A DNA stretch of 64,000 nt from Hellea sp. (GTDB lineage Bacteria > Pseudomonadota > Alphaproteobacteria > Caulobacterales > Maricaulaceae). Shown here in pieces: positions 1 through 9,767 of the stretch. The number at the start of each line of letters is the position of its first letter. Within the stretch, counting starts at the first letter, position 1. The stretch covers positions 62,001-126,000 of the forward strand of contig JAHDHS010000002.1 in NCBI GenBank assembly GCA_020631215.1, read 5' to 3'. The notes under the pieces are model-generated. The model was not told the origin of the DNA and ran no database searches. It saw only the letters and a list, made by a program, of their open reading frames with translations. The position numbers and the translations under genes are program-made.

Positions 1-2502
1 TCAGCGGGTGGTTCCGGCCCGGGTCAAAACACCATCTACATTCGTGGTCTGGCTTCCACAACGCCAACTTTGTCAGTTGCCGGTGTTGCTGGCTTAGCGC
101 CAAACGTCGCTTTTTATCTTGATGAACAGCCGCTCGCTCAGCCGGGCCGTAACCTGGATGTATATGCGGCTGACTTAGAACGCGTTGAGGTTCTATCCGG
201 CCCTCAAGGCACGCTGTTTGGCGCGTCATCTCAGGCTGGTACAGTTCGGATGATTACGAATAAGCCGAAAATTGGCGTTGAAGAAGCCAAGTTTAGCGCG
301 GGGACATCTTTCACCGATGGCGGTGAGATGAGTTATAAAGCCGAGGCTGTCTATAATGTCCCTGTGACTGAAAATGCGGCGCTTCGTGCTGTCGTTTATT
401 ACGATCATCAAGGGGGTTACGTTGATAACGTGCCGGGCACGATTGATATGAGTCAATCAGCTCGCTATCGTCAAGAGGGCACTGTGCGCTCAAATGGTGT
501 GCCTGTGTCATCAGTGCGTGCCGGTTTCAGTACACTGTTTGACACAGATAATGACCCGACAACGCCAAATGTTTCCATTCCAGTGGATCTTTCGGGTATT
601 ACCTTCTTGCAGAATGATAACTCCGACATTGCCGAAGATAACATTAATGACACAGATTATTTCGGTTTCCGTCTCTCCGGGCTTTATGAATTTACGGATG
701 ATTGGTCTTTAAGTGTTGGTTACGCGCATCAGGAACTGGACTCTGACGGGGTTTTCTACTCAAATCCTGATCTCGGCGATTATAACGTCAATATCTATGA
801 AGAATCATTCATTGAGGATGAGTTTGACAACGTAAACTGGACGTTGAAAGGCCGCCTTGGCATGCTGGACGCGCTATACACGGGTGCATTTACGAAGCGG
901 AAGACGGATCAGCGCATTGATTACACAGACTATCTCTATGTGGCGCAGTATCTACCTTACTATATCTGTGATTATTACAATGCGTATTACACTAATGACA
1001 GTCAGGTGGATTACAGCGATCCAAACAATCCGGTTTACCGCCCGCAAGGTGGAACCTGTCAGGCACCAGCACTTTATGTGCCGTCCAGAAGCCGTACAGA
1101 GGTTCAGACACATGAATTGCGTTTCAACACACCGGCTGAAAAGCGCCTTCGCGCCACATTTGGCGGTTTCTATAGCGACTTGAAACTAAAAGAGCGCAAT
1201 GACTTCTCCTATGCGGGGGATGCCAATATCGCCTACGGCCCATTCCCGGATAACACATCCTTCCCGGATCAAGGTGATGGATTTTTCACTGACGCCGGGC
1301 CATACCCGGCAGATACACGCTTCCGGAATGATTTCCTACGGACAGATGAGCAGTTTGGTATCTTTGGTGAGGGTACATTTGATTTATCCGATCAATTCGC
1401 CTTGACGGTAGGTGCCCGTTATTATGACATCGAAGTGGATCTGAAAGGGACGGCGAACTCGTCATTCTGTAACCTCTTCTCAGGAATTGACCGGGATCGC
1501 TTTGGTACAGATGTAAATGATTTGTATGATGGCGATGGCAGCTACACATTTACACGTTCCTGTAATGATGCCGCTATTCAGACCTTCACATTGGATGACT
1601 CTCAACAAGACATTGAAAATGCGTTCTTGACGGCAGGTTTGGGTGCCAGCACGGCGGCAGCACAAGCCGCACGCGTATTTAATGAATTGCGTGCGCCTGA
1701 CACGGCAAATGCCAAAGGGACGATCTTCAAAGTCACGGGTACTTGGACGCCAAATGATGACATGTTGTTCTATGCAACATATTCACAGGGCTTCCGGCCT
1801 GGCTTGTTAAATCGTCCGGGAGGTGCAACGCAGGGTGACTTTACCGTCCCATTTGAACTTGACACAGATGATGTCGATAACTTTGAATTGGGTTGGAAGA
1901 CGACGCTGATGGATAATCAGTTGCGCTTCAACGGTAATGCCTTCTTCGTGGATATTAGCAAATTGCAGACCACAATTTTCGATCCGAGTATTGTGAACCT
2001 GTTCTTCTCAGCCAATGCGGCGGATGCTGAAATCAAAGGTGTCGAGGGTGATATCACATATGCACCGATCAGTATGGAGGGATTGACCGTTAGCGGTGCA
2101 TTCTCGTTCTTGGATACTGAAATCACCGAAGTTCTCATTCCGACAAATGATGTGCGTGAGGGTGATAGCCTGGCATTCGCGCCGAAATTCCAAGGAAATC
2201 TAAGGGCCCGCTACGAATGGGAAACCAATGGCGGCTTGACGGCACATATCATGCCGCAAGTTGTGCATACGTCCTCTTCATTTAGTGATATTATCATCAT
2301 TAACCGTGACAAGGTGAATGGCTGGACAACCTTTGGTCTTTCAGCTGGCCTGACCAGCGATGATTGGGCGATGGAAATCTTTGCAGATAACCTGACGAAC
2401 AAGCGCAATGAACTGACCCGTTTCTACGGCAATGATGTTGAGCGTGTCACTTACGGTCGTCCACGGACAATCGGAGCTCGGGTCTCATATAATTTCCGAT
2501 AG
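1..2502 (+). CDS. TonB-dependent receptor, 5' end outside the window
   Basis: Outer-membrane TonB-gated transporter. The frame is open from base 1 and begins inside the plug domain (GQNTIYIRGL, then ERVEVLSGPQGTLFG, the usual plug motif), so the start and signal peptide lie upstream. The rest is a long beta-barrel rich in aromatic and Asn/Asp residues, ending in YNF-R with an aromatic two from the end, as outer-membrane barrels do. Its substrate cannot be read from sequence. A strong terminator follows, so it ends its own transcript. The next gene is a TPR-sulfotransferase, a pairing often seen in alphaproteobacterial and gammaproteobacterial genomes (family knowledge). Confidence 0.95.
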   Translation, partial: SAGGSGPGQNTIYIRGLASTTPTLSVAGVAGLAPNVAFYLDEQPLAQPGRNLDVYAADLERVEVLSGPQGTLFGASSQAGTVRMITNKPKIGVEEAKFSAGTSFTDGGEMSYKAEAVYNVPVTENAALRAVVYYDHQGGYVDNVPGTIDMSQSARYRQEGTVRSNGVPVSSVRAGFSTLFDTDNDPTTPNVSIPVDLSGITFLQNDNSDIAEDNINDTDYFGFRLSGLYEFTDDWSLSVGYAHQELDSDGVFYSNPDLGDYNVNIYEESFIEDEFDNVNWTLKGRLGMLDALYTGAFTKRKTDQRIDYTDYLYVAQYLPYYICDYYNAYYTNDSQVDYSDPNNPVYRPQGGTCQAPALYVPSRSRTEVQTHELRFNTPAEKRLRATFGGFYSDLKLKERNDFSYAGDANIAYGPFPDNTSFPDQGDGFFTDAGPYPADTRFRNDFLRTDEQFGIFGEGTFDLSDQFALTVGARYYDIEVDLKGTANSSFCNLFSGIDRDRFGTDVNDLYDGDGSYTFTRSCNDAAIQTFTLDDSQQDIENAFLTAGLGASTAAAQAARVFNELRAPDTANAKGTIFKVTGTWTPNDDMLFYATYSQGFRPGLLNRPGGATQGDFTVPFELDTDDVDNFELGWKTTLMDNQLRFNGNAFFVDISKLQTTIFDPSIVNLFFSANAADAEIKGVEGDITYAPISMEGLTVSGAFSFLDTEITEVLIPTNDVREGDSLAFAPKFQGNLRARYEWETNGGLTAHIMPQVVHTSSSFSDIIIINRDKVNGWTTFGLSAGLTSDDWAMEIFADNLTNKRNELTRFYGNDVERVTYGRPRTIGARVSYNFR

Positions 2503-2534
2503 TATCGACGAGTCGAATTCTATCGTATAAAGTA

Positions 2535-2565
2535 AAAACGCGTCCCTTTGGGGACGCGTTTTTCA
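2535..2565 (+). terminator. Rho-independent terminator of the TonB receptor gene
   Basis: A perfect 12-bp stem (2535-2546 with 2551-2562) with a TTTG loop is followed by a T run. It lies 32 bases after the receptor stop. The A run on the other arm could make it work in both directions. Confidence 0.93.
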
Positions 2566-2577
2566 TATGCGGGTATT

Positions 2578-4569
2578 ATGGACGAGATAGAGCAAAAACA
2601 AAAAGATATTCAAAACCTCATGCGTCAGGGGAAGTTTTCTGATGCCTTGCAAGGCTCCGAGGCGGTGCTTTCTGAAAAGCCCAAACATTTGGAATTTTTG
2701 TATATTAAAGCAGTCTGCCAACGCTACCTGAAAGATTTTGACGGCGCGCAATCAACGCTTGATGTTCTCATCGACGTTCAGCCTGAATTTGGCCGGGCCT
2801 TTCAAGAGGAGGGTCATTTGGCGCGTGACCAAGGCCTGTATGATGCGGCCCTGTCAGCCTATAAGAAAGCAACGCGCTATAATCCGGGTCTAGTCGCAAG
2901 CTGGAAAGCGCAATCAGACATTATGGCTCGAAAGGGCATGATGCGTGAGGCGGGGCTGGCCCAGTCTCAACTTAAGCGGCTTCAGCAATTATCGCCTGAA
3001 CTCATGGCTGTGACGAATATGATCCATGAGAATAAAATTCTGAAAGCCGAAAAGCTGTGCCGTGCGGTTTTGAGGAAACAGCCAAAGAATACCGAAGCGA
3101 TGCGCCTGCTGGCGGAGATTGGCGCACGTTTTGGCGCGCAGAAAGAGGCGGATTTTCTACTTGAAAGCGCGATTGAATTTGAACCTGAAAATATTCAATT
3201 GCGTCTGGATCACATAAAGATTCTCCGCAAACGTCAGAAATTTGTCGCCGCATTAGAGCAGGCCGAAAGCCTGTATAATCGGGATCCCAACAACCCGGTA
3301 TTTCAATCTCATCTGGCCATTGAGAGCATGCAAACCGGAGATCACGAGCGGGCCCTCACGCTCTTTGATAAGTTGCTGGCCAAAAACCCCAAAGAGCCCT
3401 CAACCCTGACGTCTAAAGCCCATGCCTTAAAGACTTACGGGAGTCACGACGAAGCCGTTGCGTGTTATCAGGCCGCCTATAAAGCCGTGCCAAGTCACGG
3501 GGATGCCTATTTTGGCCTCGCCAATCTGAAAACCTATCGGTTCACAGATGAAGAGCTTGAACTGATGAAATCTCAGATTGGGCGTCGTGATCTGGCTTTG
3601 ATGGACCGGGTTCACATGTATTTTTCTTTGGGCAAGGCCTTTGAAGATAATGAAAAATTCAAAGAGTCTTTCCAGCATTATCAGATCGGAAATGATTTGA
3701 AACATGTGCAATCCGGATATGATGCCGATGACACGGAAGAAGAACTCAAGGCCCAAGCCGCAATATGTACTGCGGATTTATTTGAGAAAAATAAGGGCAA
3801 TGGCCATCAAGCGCCGGACCCCATTTTTATCGTGGGGTTGCCGCGCGCAGGCTCGACCTTGCTGGAGCAGATTGTCGCCTCTCACAGCCAGGTGGACGGG
3901 ACGCTGGAACTGCCCAATATATTGGCGATGGCGTACCGGCTGCGTAAGCGGGAAAAGATTTCTATAGACGGCGTCTATCCGAAAGTTCTGCATGATTTGC
4001 CCGCCGAAACATTGAAAGAACTTGGCCAGCAATTCATCGAGGAAACCCGTATCCATCGTCAGGACGCACCTTTCTTCATTGACAAAATGCCAAATAATTT
4101 TCGACATATCGGTTTGATCAGCCTGATTTTACCCAATGCAAAGATCATTGATGCGCGCCGCCATCCCATGGCCTGCTGTTTCTCCGGGTTTAAGCAGCTC
4201 TTTGCGGAAGGCCAGGACTTTACTTACAGCCTAGAAAGTGTCGGCCGCTATTATCGCGATTATGTCAATCTTATGGATCATTGGGATAAGGTTTTACCGG
4301 GTAAAATCCTGCGGGTGCAATATGAGGATGTGGTGGCCGATACCGAGGCGCAGGTTCACCGGATTTTGGACTATCTCGGCCTGCCATTTGAAGAGGACTG
4401 TCTGGAGTTTCACAAGACGAAACGGTCTGTCCGCACGGCGAGCTCGGAGCAGGTGCGTCAGCCAATTTACAAAAGCGGCCTGGAGCAGTGGCGCAATTTC
4501 GAACCTTGGCTGGATCCGCTAAAAGAGGCCCTAGGGCCGGAAATCCTGAAACGCTATCCAATTGATTAG
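2578..4569 (+). CDS. TPR repeat protein with C-terminal sulfotransferase domain
   Basis: The N-terminal two thirds are tetratricopeptide repeats (for example A-x-C-Y-Q-A-A-Y-K-A-V-P and similar helices). From about residue 415 a sulfotransferase domain begins with the PAPS-binding loop FIVGLPRAGSTLLEQ, followed later by ARRHPMACCFSGF and a 3'-phosphate region. The family is annotated as TPR-containing sulfotransferase; the acceptor is unknown. The ATG at 2578 is preferred, because an earlier in-frame TTG at 2548 lies inside the terminator hairpin. The gene follows a TonB receptor and precedes the betaine locus by 8 bases, so it may be read into that operon. Confidence 0.9.
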   Translation: MDEIEQKQKDIQNLMRQGKFSDALQGSEAVLSEKPKHLEFLYIKAVCQRYLKDFDGAQSTLDVLIDVQPEFGRAFQEEGHLARDQGLYDAALSAYKKATRYNPGLVASWKAQSDIMARKGMMREAGLAQSQLKRLQQLSPELMAVTNMIHENKILKAEKLCRAVLRKQPKNTEAMRLLAEIGARFGAQKEADFLLESAIEFEPENIQLRLDHIKILRKRQKFVAALEQAESLYNRDPNNPVFQSHLAIESMQTGDHERALTLFDKLLAKNPKEPSTLTSKAHALKTYGSHDEAVACYQAAYKAVPSHGDAYFGLANLKTYRFTDEELELMKSQIGRRDLALMDRVHMYFSLGKAFEDNEKFKESFQHYQIGNDLKHVQSGYDADDTEEELKAQAAICTADLFEKNKGNGHQAPDPIFIVGLPRAGSTLLEQIVASHSQVDGTLELPNILAMAYRLRKREKISIDGVYPKVLHDLPAETLKELGQQFIEETRIHRQDAPFFIDKMPNNFRHIGLISLILPNAKIIDARRHPMACCFSGFKQLFAEGQDFTYSLESVGRYYRDYVNLMDHWDKVLPGKILRVQYEDVVADTEAQVHRILDYLGLPFEEDCLEFHKTKRSVRTASSEQVRQPIYKSGLEQWRNFEPWLDPLKEALGPEILKRYPID

Positions 4570-4577
4570 GAATGACT

Positions 4578-5579
4578 ATGTCTGAAACCACCATGACGCT
4601 TGATGAAATCCACAAACTCGCCAAAGAAACCCTTATGGCCCATGGCTGCGATGCCGAAAATGCCGGCGCTGTCGCGGATACAATTACGCGCGCCGAAGGC
4701 GATGGGTGTCATTCCCACGGCCTGATGCGTCTGCCCGGCTATGTCGCGACTCTCAAATCCGGCAAGGTCAATGGCAAAGCCCGGCCAAGCGTCAAAAAGC
4801 TCGCCCCTGCGGTCGTGCAGGTAAATGGCCATAATTGCTTTGCACCCATGGCCTTAAATGAGGGCCGGGCCCATTTGATCGACGCGGCCAAGACCTGCGG
4901 GATTGCCGCCATGCCGCTGATCGGGATTCACCATTTCGCGGCGCTCTGGGCTGAGGTGGAACCCATCGCGGATGCGGGCCTGATCGGCTTTGCCTGCACA
5001 TCTTATAAACCGGCGGTTATTCCGGCGGGCGGCACCAAGGCGCTCTATGGCACCAACCCAATCTGTTTCGGTTGGCCGCGTCCGGGAAAACCCTCCATGG
5101 TCTTTGATCAGGCGAGCTCCGTTATGGCGCGGGGCGAGGTCATGCTGGCTGCCCGCGAAGGCCACACATTACCTGAAGGCGTCGGTGTTGACGCTGACGG
5201 CAACCCGACAACCGATCCGGATGAAGTGCTCAAAGGTGCCTTGCTGGCCTTTGGTGGCTATAAGGGCAGCTCGATCGCCATGATGGTGGAATTGCTGGCC
5301 GGCGGCCTCATTGGAGAGAGCTTCAGCTTCGAAGCCGCCCAGCGCGATAATGGTGATGGCGGCCCGCCCCAAGGCGGCGAGTTCATGATGGCGATGGATC
5401 CAAATCTGTTTGGCGATGCGGATGGCTGGGCAGATCATGCGGATGCGTTTTTTGATAAGATGCTGGAACAAGATAATGTCCGCCTCCCGGGTGCGCGCCG
5501 CCACAAAAATAGAGGTGAAACGGCCAAAACAGGTGTCGCCGTGTCCAATATAATTCTGGATAAGATTAGCGCCCTTTAA
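4578..5579 (+). CDS. Ldh-family (malate/L-lactate dehydrogenase type) NAD(P)H oxidoreductase
   Basis: This belongs to the Ldh_2 fold, which includes malate, lactate and ureidoglycolate dehydrogenases and Delta1-pyrroline/piperideine-2-carboxylate reductases. Visible marks are GDGCHSHGLMRLPGY with the conserved catalytic-region His, GTNPICFGWP and the FGGYKGSSIAMMVE substrate/cofactor loop. The start at 4578 is chosen for AGGA six bases upstream; an in-frame ATG lies at 4572. It is the first gene of a plus-strand run of N-methyl/betaine genes. A role as a cyclic imino acid reductase (proline or hydroxyproline betaine route) is possible but only inferred; the substrate is unknown. Confidence 0.85.
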   Translation: MSETTMTLDEIHKLAKETLMAHGCDAENAGAVADTITRAEGDGCHSHGLMRLPGYVATLKSGKVNGKARPSVKKLAPAVVQVNGHNCFAPMALNEGRAHLIDAAKTCGIAAMPLIGIHHFAALWAEVEPIADAGLIGFACTSYKPAVIPAGGTKALYGTNPICFGWPRPGKPSMVFDQASSVMARGEVMLAAREGHTLPEGVGVDADGNPTTDPDEVLKGALLAFGGYKGSSIAMMVELLAGGLIGESFSFEAAQRDNGDGGPPQGGEFMMAMDPNLFGDADGWADHADAFFDKMLEQDNVRLPGARRHKNRGETAKTGVAVSNIILDKISAL

Positions 5580-5630
5580 GCTAGGCAATAAGCCAGTTTC
5601 AATCTAGGTCAGGGCCAAGAGGATAAAGCT

Positions 5631-7064
5631 ATGACAGATATTTATGGTCAGTTGATCAATGGTGAATGGGACTGCTCTGGCCCGCAAACGCCCAATATCA
5701 ACCCATCTGATATTTCAGAGACGGTTGGGATGATGGCCAGCGCCACAGAGGCGCAAGTTCACGATGCAGTTGCCGCTGCGCGCGCCGCGCAGCCGGGCTG
5801 GGAAGCAGTGAAGCTGGAAGAAAAGAAAAACATCCTCCATGCAATCGGACAAGAGCTGATCGACCGCTGCGATGAGATCGGAAAATTACTCTCAAGCGAA
5901 GAGGGCAAGCCATTTGCCGAAGGGCGCGGGGAAACATTCCGCGCGGGTGAATTTTATCAATATTATGCCGCCGAATGTCTGCGCCAAATCGGCGAGTCTG
6001 CGGCCTCAGTCCGGCCCGGTATCCATATCGACATATCCCGCGAAGCTTTGGGGGTTGTCGGTCTGATTACGCCATGGAATTTCCCGGTCGCGATTGCGGC
6101 TTGGAAGATGGGCCCGGCCCTTGCCTATGGCAATACGGTGGTCTTGAAACCCTCAGAAGTGACCCCGGCGACTGCCAATGTTCTGGCTGAAATTTTGGAC
6201 CGTCACCTGCCCAAAGGCGTGTTCAACATGGTGCAAGGCGGCGGAGATATCGGCGCGGCGTTATCCCGCTCTGACATTGATGGCGTGTCCTTTACGGGAT
6301 CTGTTTCAACAGGCCGGAAAATTGCGGCTGCCGCGATTGAGAACATGGCCCGCGTGCAATGTGAAATGGGCAGTAAAAACCCGATTGTGGTGACGGAACA
6401 TGCCGATATTGATCTGGCAGTGGCGCAATCCATTCACGGCGCGTTTGGCGCGAGCGGTCAAAAATGTACCGCGTCTTCGCGTCTGATCGTGGATGCCAAA
6501 ATTCATGATGAGTTTGTCGAGAAACTCGCCAAAGCGGCGGAGGCCAAAAAGGTTGGTCACGCGCTGGCTGAGGGCACAGAGCTTGGGCCGATTGTCTCCG
6601 AAGGCCAAATGGAAAAAATCCTAGGCTATATGAAGCTCGCCAAAGACGAAGGCGGTAGCCTTGTCACGGGCGGAGAGCGTTTAGAACGTGACACGGAAGG
6701 CTATTATCTGTCCCCGACCATATATACGGACACGACCAATGACATGCGCGTCAACCGCGAGGAAATCTTTGGCCCGATGACTTGCGTCATGAAGGTTGAG
6801 AGCTACGAAGAAGGCCTTGCTTTGGCCAATGATACGGATTTCGGTTTGGCGGCTGCCGTCATGACCCAAAATTTGAAAGAAGCCGAACATTTCAAGCGCA
6901 ATGCTCAATTCGGCTCTGTGCTTGTTAATCTCGCGACTGCAGGCCTCGATTATCACGTCCCATTTGGCGGGCGGAATGCGTCTTCCTATGGCCCGCGGGA
7001 GCAAGGCGAACATGCCAAAGATTTCTACACCATCATGAAAACCGCCTACACCAATCCCGGCTAA
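5631..7064 (+). CDS. NAD(P)-dependent aldehyde dehydrogenase, semialdehyde type
   Basis: A full-length aldehyde dehydrogenase of 477 residues. It shows the cofactor loop GLITPWNFPVAIAAWKM, the VSFTGSVSTG glycine motif, the general-base Glu in CEMGSKNP, the catalytic Cys in GQKCTASSRL and the EEIFGP motif. The length and GSxxxG pattern fit succinate-semialdehyde or alpha-ketoglutarate-semialdehyde dehydrogenases. In this betaine setting alpha-ketoglutarate semialdehyde (the end of hydroxyproline breakdown) is one plausible substrate, but the sequence alone does not settle it. It starts 51 bases after the Ldh-type gene and stops 16 bases before the next gene. Confidence 0.9.
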   Translation: MTDIYGQLINGEWDCSGPQTPNINPSDISETVGMMASATEAQVHDAVAAARAAQPGWEAVKLEEKKNILHAIGQELIDRCDEIGKLLSSEEGKPFAEGRGETFRAGEFYQYYAAECLRQIGESAASVRPGIHIDISREALGVVGLITPWNFPVAIAAWKMGPALAYGNTVVLKPSEVTPATANVLAEILDRHLPKGVFNMVQGGGDIGAALSRSDIDGVSFTGSVSTGRKIAAAAIENMARVQCEMGSKNPIVVTEHADIDLAVAQSIHGAFGASGQKCTASSRLIVDAKIHDEFVEKLAKAAEAKKVGHALAEGTELGPIVSEGQMEKILGYMKLAKDEGGSLVTGGERLERDTEGYYLSPTIYTDTTNDMRVNREEIFGPMTCVMKVESYEEGLALANDTDFGLAAAVMTQNLKEAEHFKRNAQFGSVLVNLATAGLDYHVPFGGRNASSYGPREQGEHAKDFYTIMKTAYTNPG

Positions 7065-7080
7065 TATATCGAGATAGATC

Positions 7081-8055
7081 ATGCTGATTATTGACGCCCT
7101 TCAATATGTAAACTGGACAAGAGAGCTGTTTGAAGAGGCGCGCGATGGCGGCGTCAATGCCATTCACGTGACCATCGCCTATTGGGAAAACACCCGGGAC
7201 ACGTTGGAAAATATCGGCGATTGGCGGCGTAGGTTCCGCGATCACAGCGATATCATTATGCCGGTTCACACAGCGGCTGATATACTAACGGCGCAGGCAG
7301 ACAATAAAATCGGTATTATCCTGGGCTTTCAGAACTGTTCCCCGATTGAAGATGATCTTCGCCTCGTGGAGACGATGTATAATGAAGGTGCACGGATCAT
7401 GCAGCTGACTTATAACAACCAGTCCCTGCTGGCGACCGGATGTTACGAAGAAGGTGATAGCGGGGTGACGCGGTTTGGCCGCGAAGCGATCAAGGAAATG
7501 AACCGCGTCGGCATGATCATCGACATGTCCCACAGCGCGGAACACTCCACATTACAGACGATAGAACTGTCGCAGCGCCCAATCGCGATCACCCATGCCA
7601 ATCCCTCGCGCTGGCACGAAGCTCTGCGCAATAAATCTGATGATGTGCTCAAAGCCTTGGGCCAGAGCGGCGGTATGCTGGGCTTTTCCATGTATCCGTT
7701 CCATCTCAATAATGGCCCGGATTGCACCTTGGATGATTTCTGCGGCATGATCATGGACACGGCGGAGCTGATGGGGATTGATCATATCGGTATCGGGTCT
7801 GACCTCTGTCAGAATTGGGGCTATGAAACGCTCGAATGGATGCGCTCTGGCAAATGGACTTTCAAACCCGATTACGGGGAGGGCAGCGCGAGCAATGCCG
7901 ATTGGCCGCGCCAGCCCGATTGGTTCGCCTCGTCCAAGGATTTTGGCAATATTGCCAAGGGCCTCGCGGATAAAGGTATGGCCCAAGGCGACATAGAAAA
8001 AGTGATGGGACAAAACTGGTTTAAATTCTTTGAAGCCGGCTTTGCGCCTATGTAA
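7081..8055 (+). CDS. Membrane-dipeptidase-like (peptidase M19 fold) protein with altered metal site
   Basis: The TIM-barrel M19 fold is recognisable from MIIDMSHSAEHST, PIAITHANPSRWH and HIGIGSDLCQNWG, which carry the two later His and the Asp of the family's active site. The N-terminal His-x-Asp zinc motif of true dipeptidases is absent (the protein opens with IDALQYVNW), and the bridging Glu region reads GFQNCSPIED. It is therefore probably not a standard dipeptidase. M19-like genes also sit beside glycine betaine genes in Pseudomonas (established context). Its stop overlaps the next start (TAATG), so the two are likely translationally coupled. Confidence 0.85.
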   Translation: MLIIDALQYVNWTRELFEEARDGGVNAIHVTIAYWENTRDTLENIGDWRRRFRDHSDIIMPVHTAADILTAQADNKIGIILGFQNCSPIEDDLRLVETMYNEGARIMQLTYNNQSLLATGCYEEGDSGVTRFGREAIKEMNRVGMIIDMSHSAEHSTLQTIELSQRPIAITHANPSRWHEALRNKSDDVLKALGQSGGMLGFSMYPFHLNNGPDCTLDDFCGMIMDTAELMGIDHIGIGSDLCQNWGYETLEWMRSGKWTFKPDYGEGSASNADWPRQPDWFASSKDFGNIAKGLADKGMAQGDIEKVMGQNWFKFFEAGFAPM

Positions 8056-9767
8056 TGGCGGGGTGGCCTCAACATGAAGCCGAAGGTTTGGACGCCTATA
8101 TGCGGCCTGCTTCTGTCGTTATGGATTTGAGCCGCCTTGGCACGCTTTATCCCTATCCGCTGAGTTTTATGCGTAGCCTGACGCGGCGTTTGCTGCGTGA
8201 AAAATGGGACATTCAGCGCGCGCAAGTCAGTCTTGATGATAATGGCTATGGTCATGTTATTTATGAAATAAAGACGCCCAGTGCTTTTTACAGCTATGTG
8301 ATCTTTGCCAAATATCTGGATCCGGATATTCGCAGTGACCGGGTCATCGCCGAAGATTGGGATATGACGGTGACGCTGTGCGAAGGTCGTGTGGATAATG
8401 ACCGTCTGGAATTTCTGCGGGCAAATGTGCCTTTGCAGGAAAAAGGTCGGGTCGATACGCGCTGTATTGTGCTGTCGCGCGCCAATAAATCATCGCGCAA
8501 TTTTGAATATGTCGTTGGCCGTTTGGCAGAGGGGAAGCAGCCGGATTTGGACGTTATGGCCAAGGTCGGTTATCTGTACCGGACGACGGCGGTTTACGGA
8601 TCGGGCAAGTTCGGCATGGCGGATTGGGACAAGGTCTGCTCGGAGTATTCTGATTTTGCGCGGCCTTTTTCGGCGGAGATGTTTTCCTGTTTCCTGATCC
8701 GGGATTTCAGCCTGTTCAAAGCGGATTACGTTGCCAAGCGGCGTAGCCCGCAAACAGCCGTTTCCATGGCCGATGACGTGAAACGCTATGTCGGGATTGG
8801 CAACGCGACCGGGCTGGGCATGGCGCCCTATCTGATCAATCATCCGCTTTTGATCAATAACTGGATCGAGGTCAGGGAGACCGCTTTGGCCCGGATTAAG
8901 CGGAGCGGTCAGGTCACACAGGAAACGCTCGGCGATTTTGATTGCCTTGCTCAGAAGGCCTGTCAGCATTTACAGGAAATCGCAACGGATAATCGCGAAC
9001 AGAATATCATCAACGCCAATGCGCGAGAAGAAATGCTCTCATGTCTGGAATGGTTTAAGGCGCGAGACGGCTTGCGTGACTGGGCGGAATTGACAGCCCA
9101 TGCGGAGGCGAATTGTCAGCCGGAAACGCAAGAGCTGTTAAACGCGATTTTGTTGGAGCTTTATCCGGATTTGATCTTGGATTTGGAAGATAGCTTGAAC
9201 GTTGATGAGCGTTATGAGCTTAAGCCTAATATGCGCTGCGCGGAAGTTACCTCACTCATAGAGGCGCATTATGATTGGGCTCTGGAAATTGATTTTTCCG
9301 ATGAAAATTGCCTCTCGACCTTTTGGTATGCGTCTGAAGAAAAACGTGAGCCGCGCCTGGGCAAACGGTTTGAAGAGCCGGGGGCGGAGAAGGAAATATA
9401 TCTGGGGATCGCCCATTCCGTGCGCTGCGCCTATGATGATTTAAAGGCCTTCGACGCTGATCAGTCCATTGCCCGCTTTGTTCTGAAACACCCGAAGCAC
9501 CGCTATATGATCCGCCGGATACAGACCATGTCGCAAACGCGCTATGGTGAGATCCGGGCCAATGTTCTGGATGCTGATATTTTGCCGATCCATTTACTGC
9601 GCTGTAAGCTGTCCTTTTTCGGGGTCGGGAAATTTGATCCGCGCTCGCGCCTATGGGTACGCAATACGATGTTTCAGGGCGCGCCTTTAATCTCGGATAT
9701 TGGCCGGACAACATCAGATCATTGGTGTTTCCCAATCAAGCCAGACAGTGATGACCGCGCCGCTTAA
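8055..9767 (+). CDS. Hypothetical protein of 570 residues in the betaine operon
   Basis: No family was recognised. The protein is soluble-looking, with no signal peptide or membrane segment. It is rich in Trp, Tyr and Cys, with notable stretches GHVIYEIKTPSAFYSYVIFA, GNATGLGMAPYLINHPLLIN and a C-terminal LRCKLSFFGVGKFDPRSRLW. It overlaps the dipeptidase-like gene by one base and the following DUF3726-like gene by 17 bases, so it is made together with them. Its codon use and composition match its neighbours. Real coding is supported by length, packing and strand. A role in handling the pathway's substrate or a cofactor is only inferred from position. Confidence 0.85.
   Translation: MAGWPQHEAEGLDAYMRPASVVMDLSRLGTLYPYPLSFMRSLTRRLLREKWDIQRAQVSLDDNGYGHVIYEIKTPSAFYSYVIFAKYLDPDIRSDRVIAEDWDMTVTLCEGRVDNDRLEFLRANVPLQEKGRVDTRCIVLSRANKSSRNFEYVVGRLAEGKQPDLDVMAKVGYLYRTTAVYGSGKFGMADWDKVCSEYSDFARPFSAEMFSCFLIRDFSLFKADYVAKRRSPQTAVSMADDVKRYVGIGNATGLGMAPYLINHPLLINNWIEVRETALARIKRSGQVTQETLGDFDCLAQKACQHLQEIATDNREQNIINANAREEMLSCLEWFKARDGLRDWAELTAHAEANCQPETQELLNAILLELYPDLILDLEDSLNVDERYELKPNMRCAEVTSLIEAHYDWALEIDFSDENCLSTFWYASEEKREPRLGKRFEEPGAEKEIYLGIAHSVRCAYDDLKAFDADQSIARFVLKHPKHRYMIRRIQTMSQTRYGEIRANVLDADILPIHLLRCKLSFFGVGKFDPRSRLWVRNTMFQGAPLISDIGRTTSDHWCFPIKPDSDDRAA

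Noticed and set aside
2548-2577. Upstream TTG start for the TPR-sulfotransferase
   Set aside because: It lies inside the receptor terminator hairpin; the ATG at 2578 gives a sensible N terminus.
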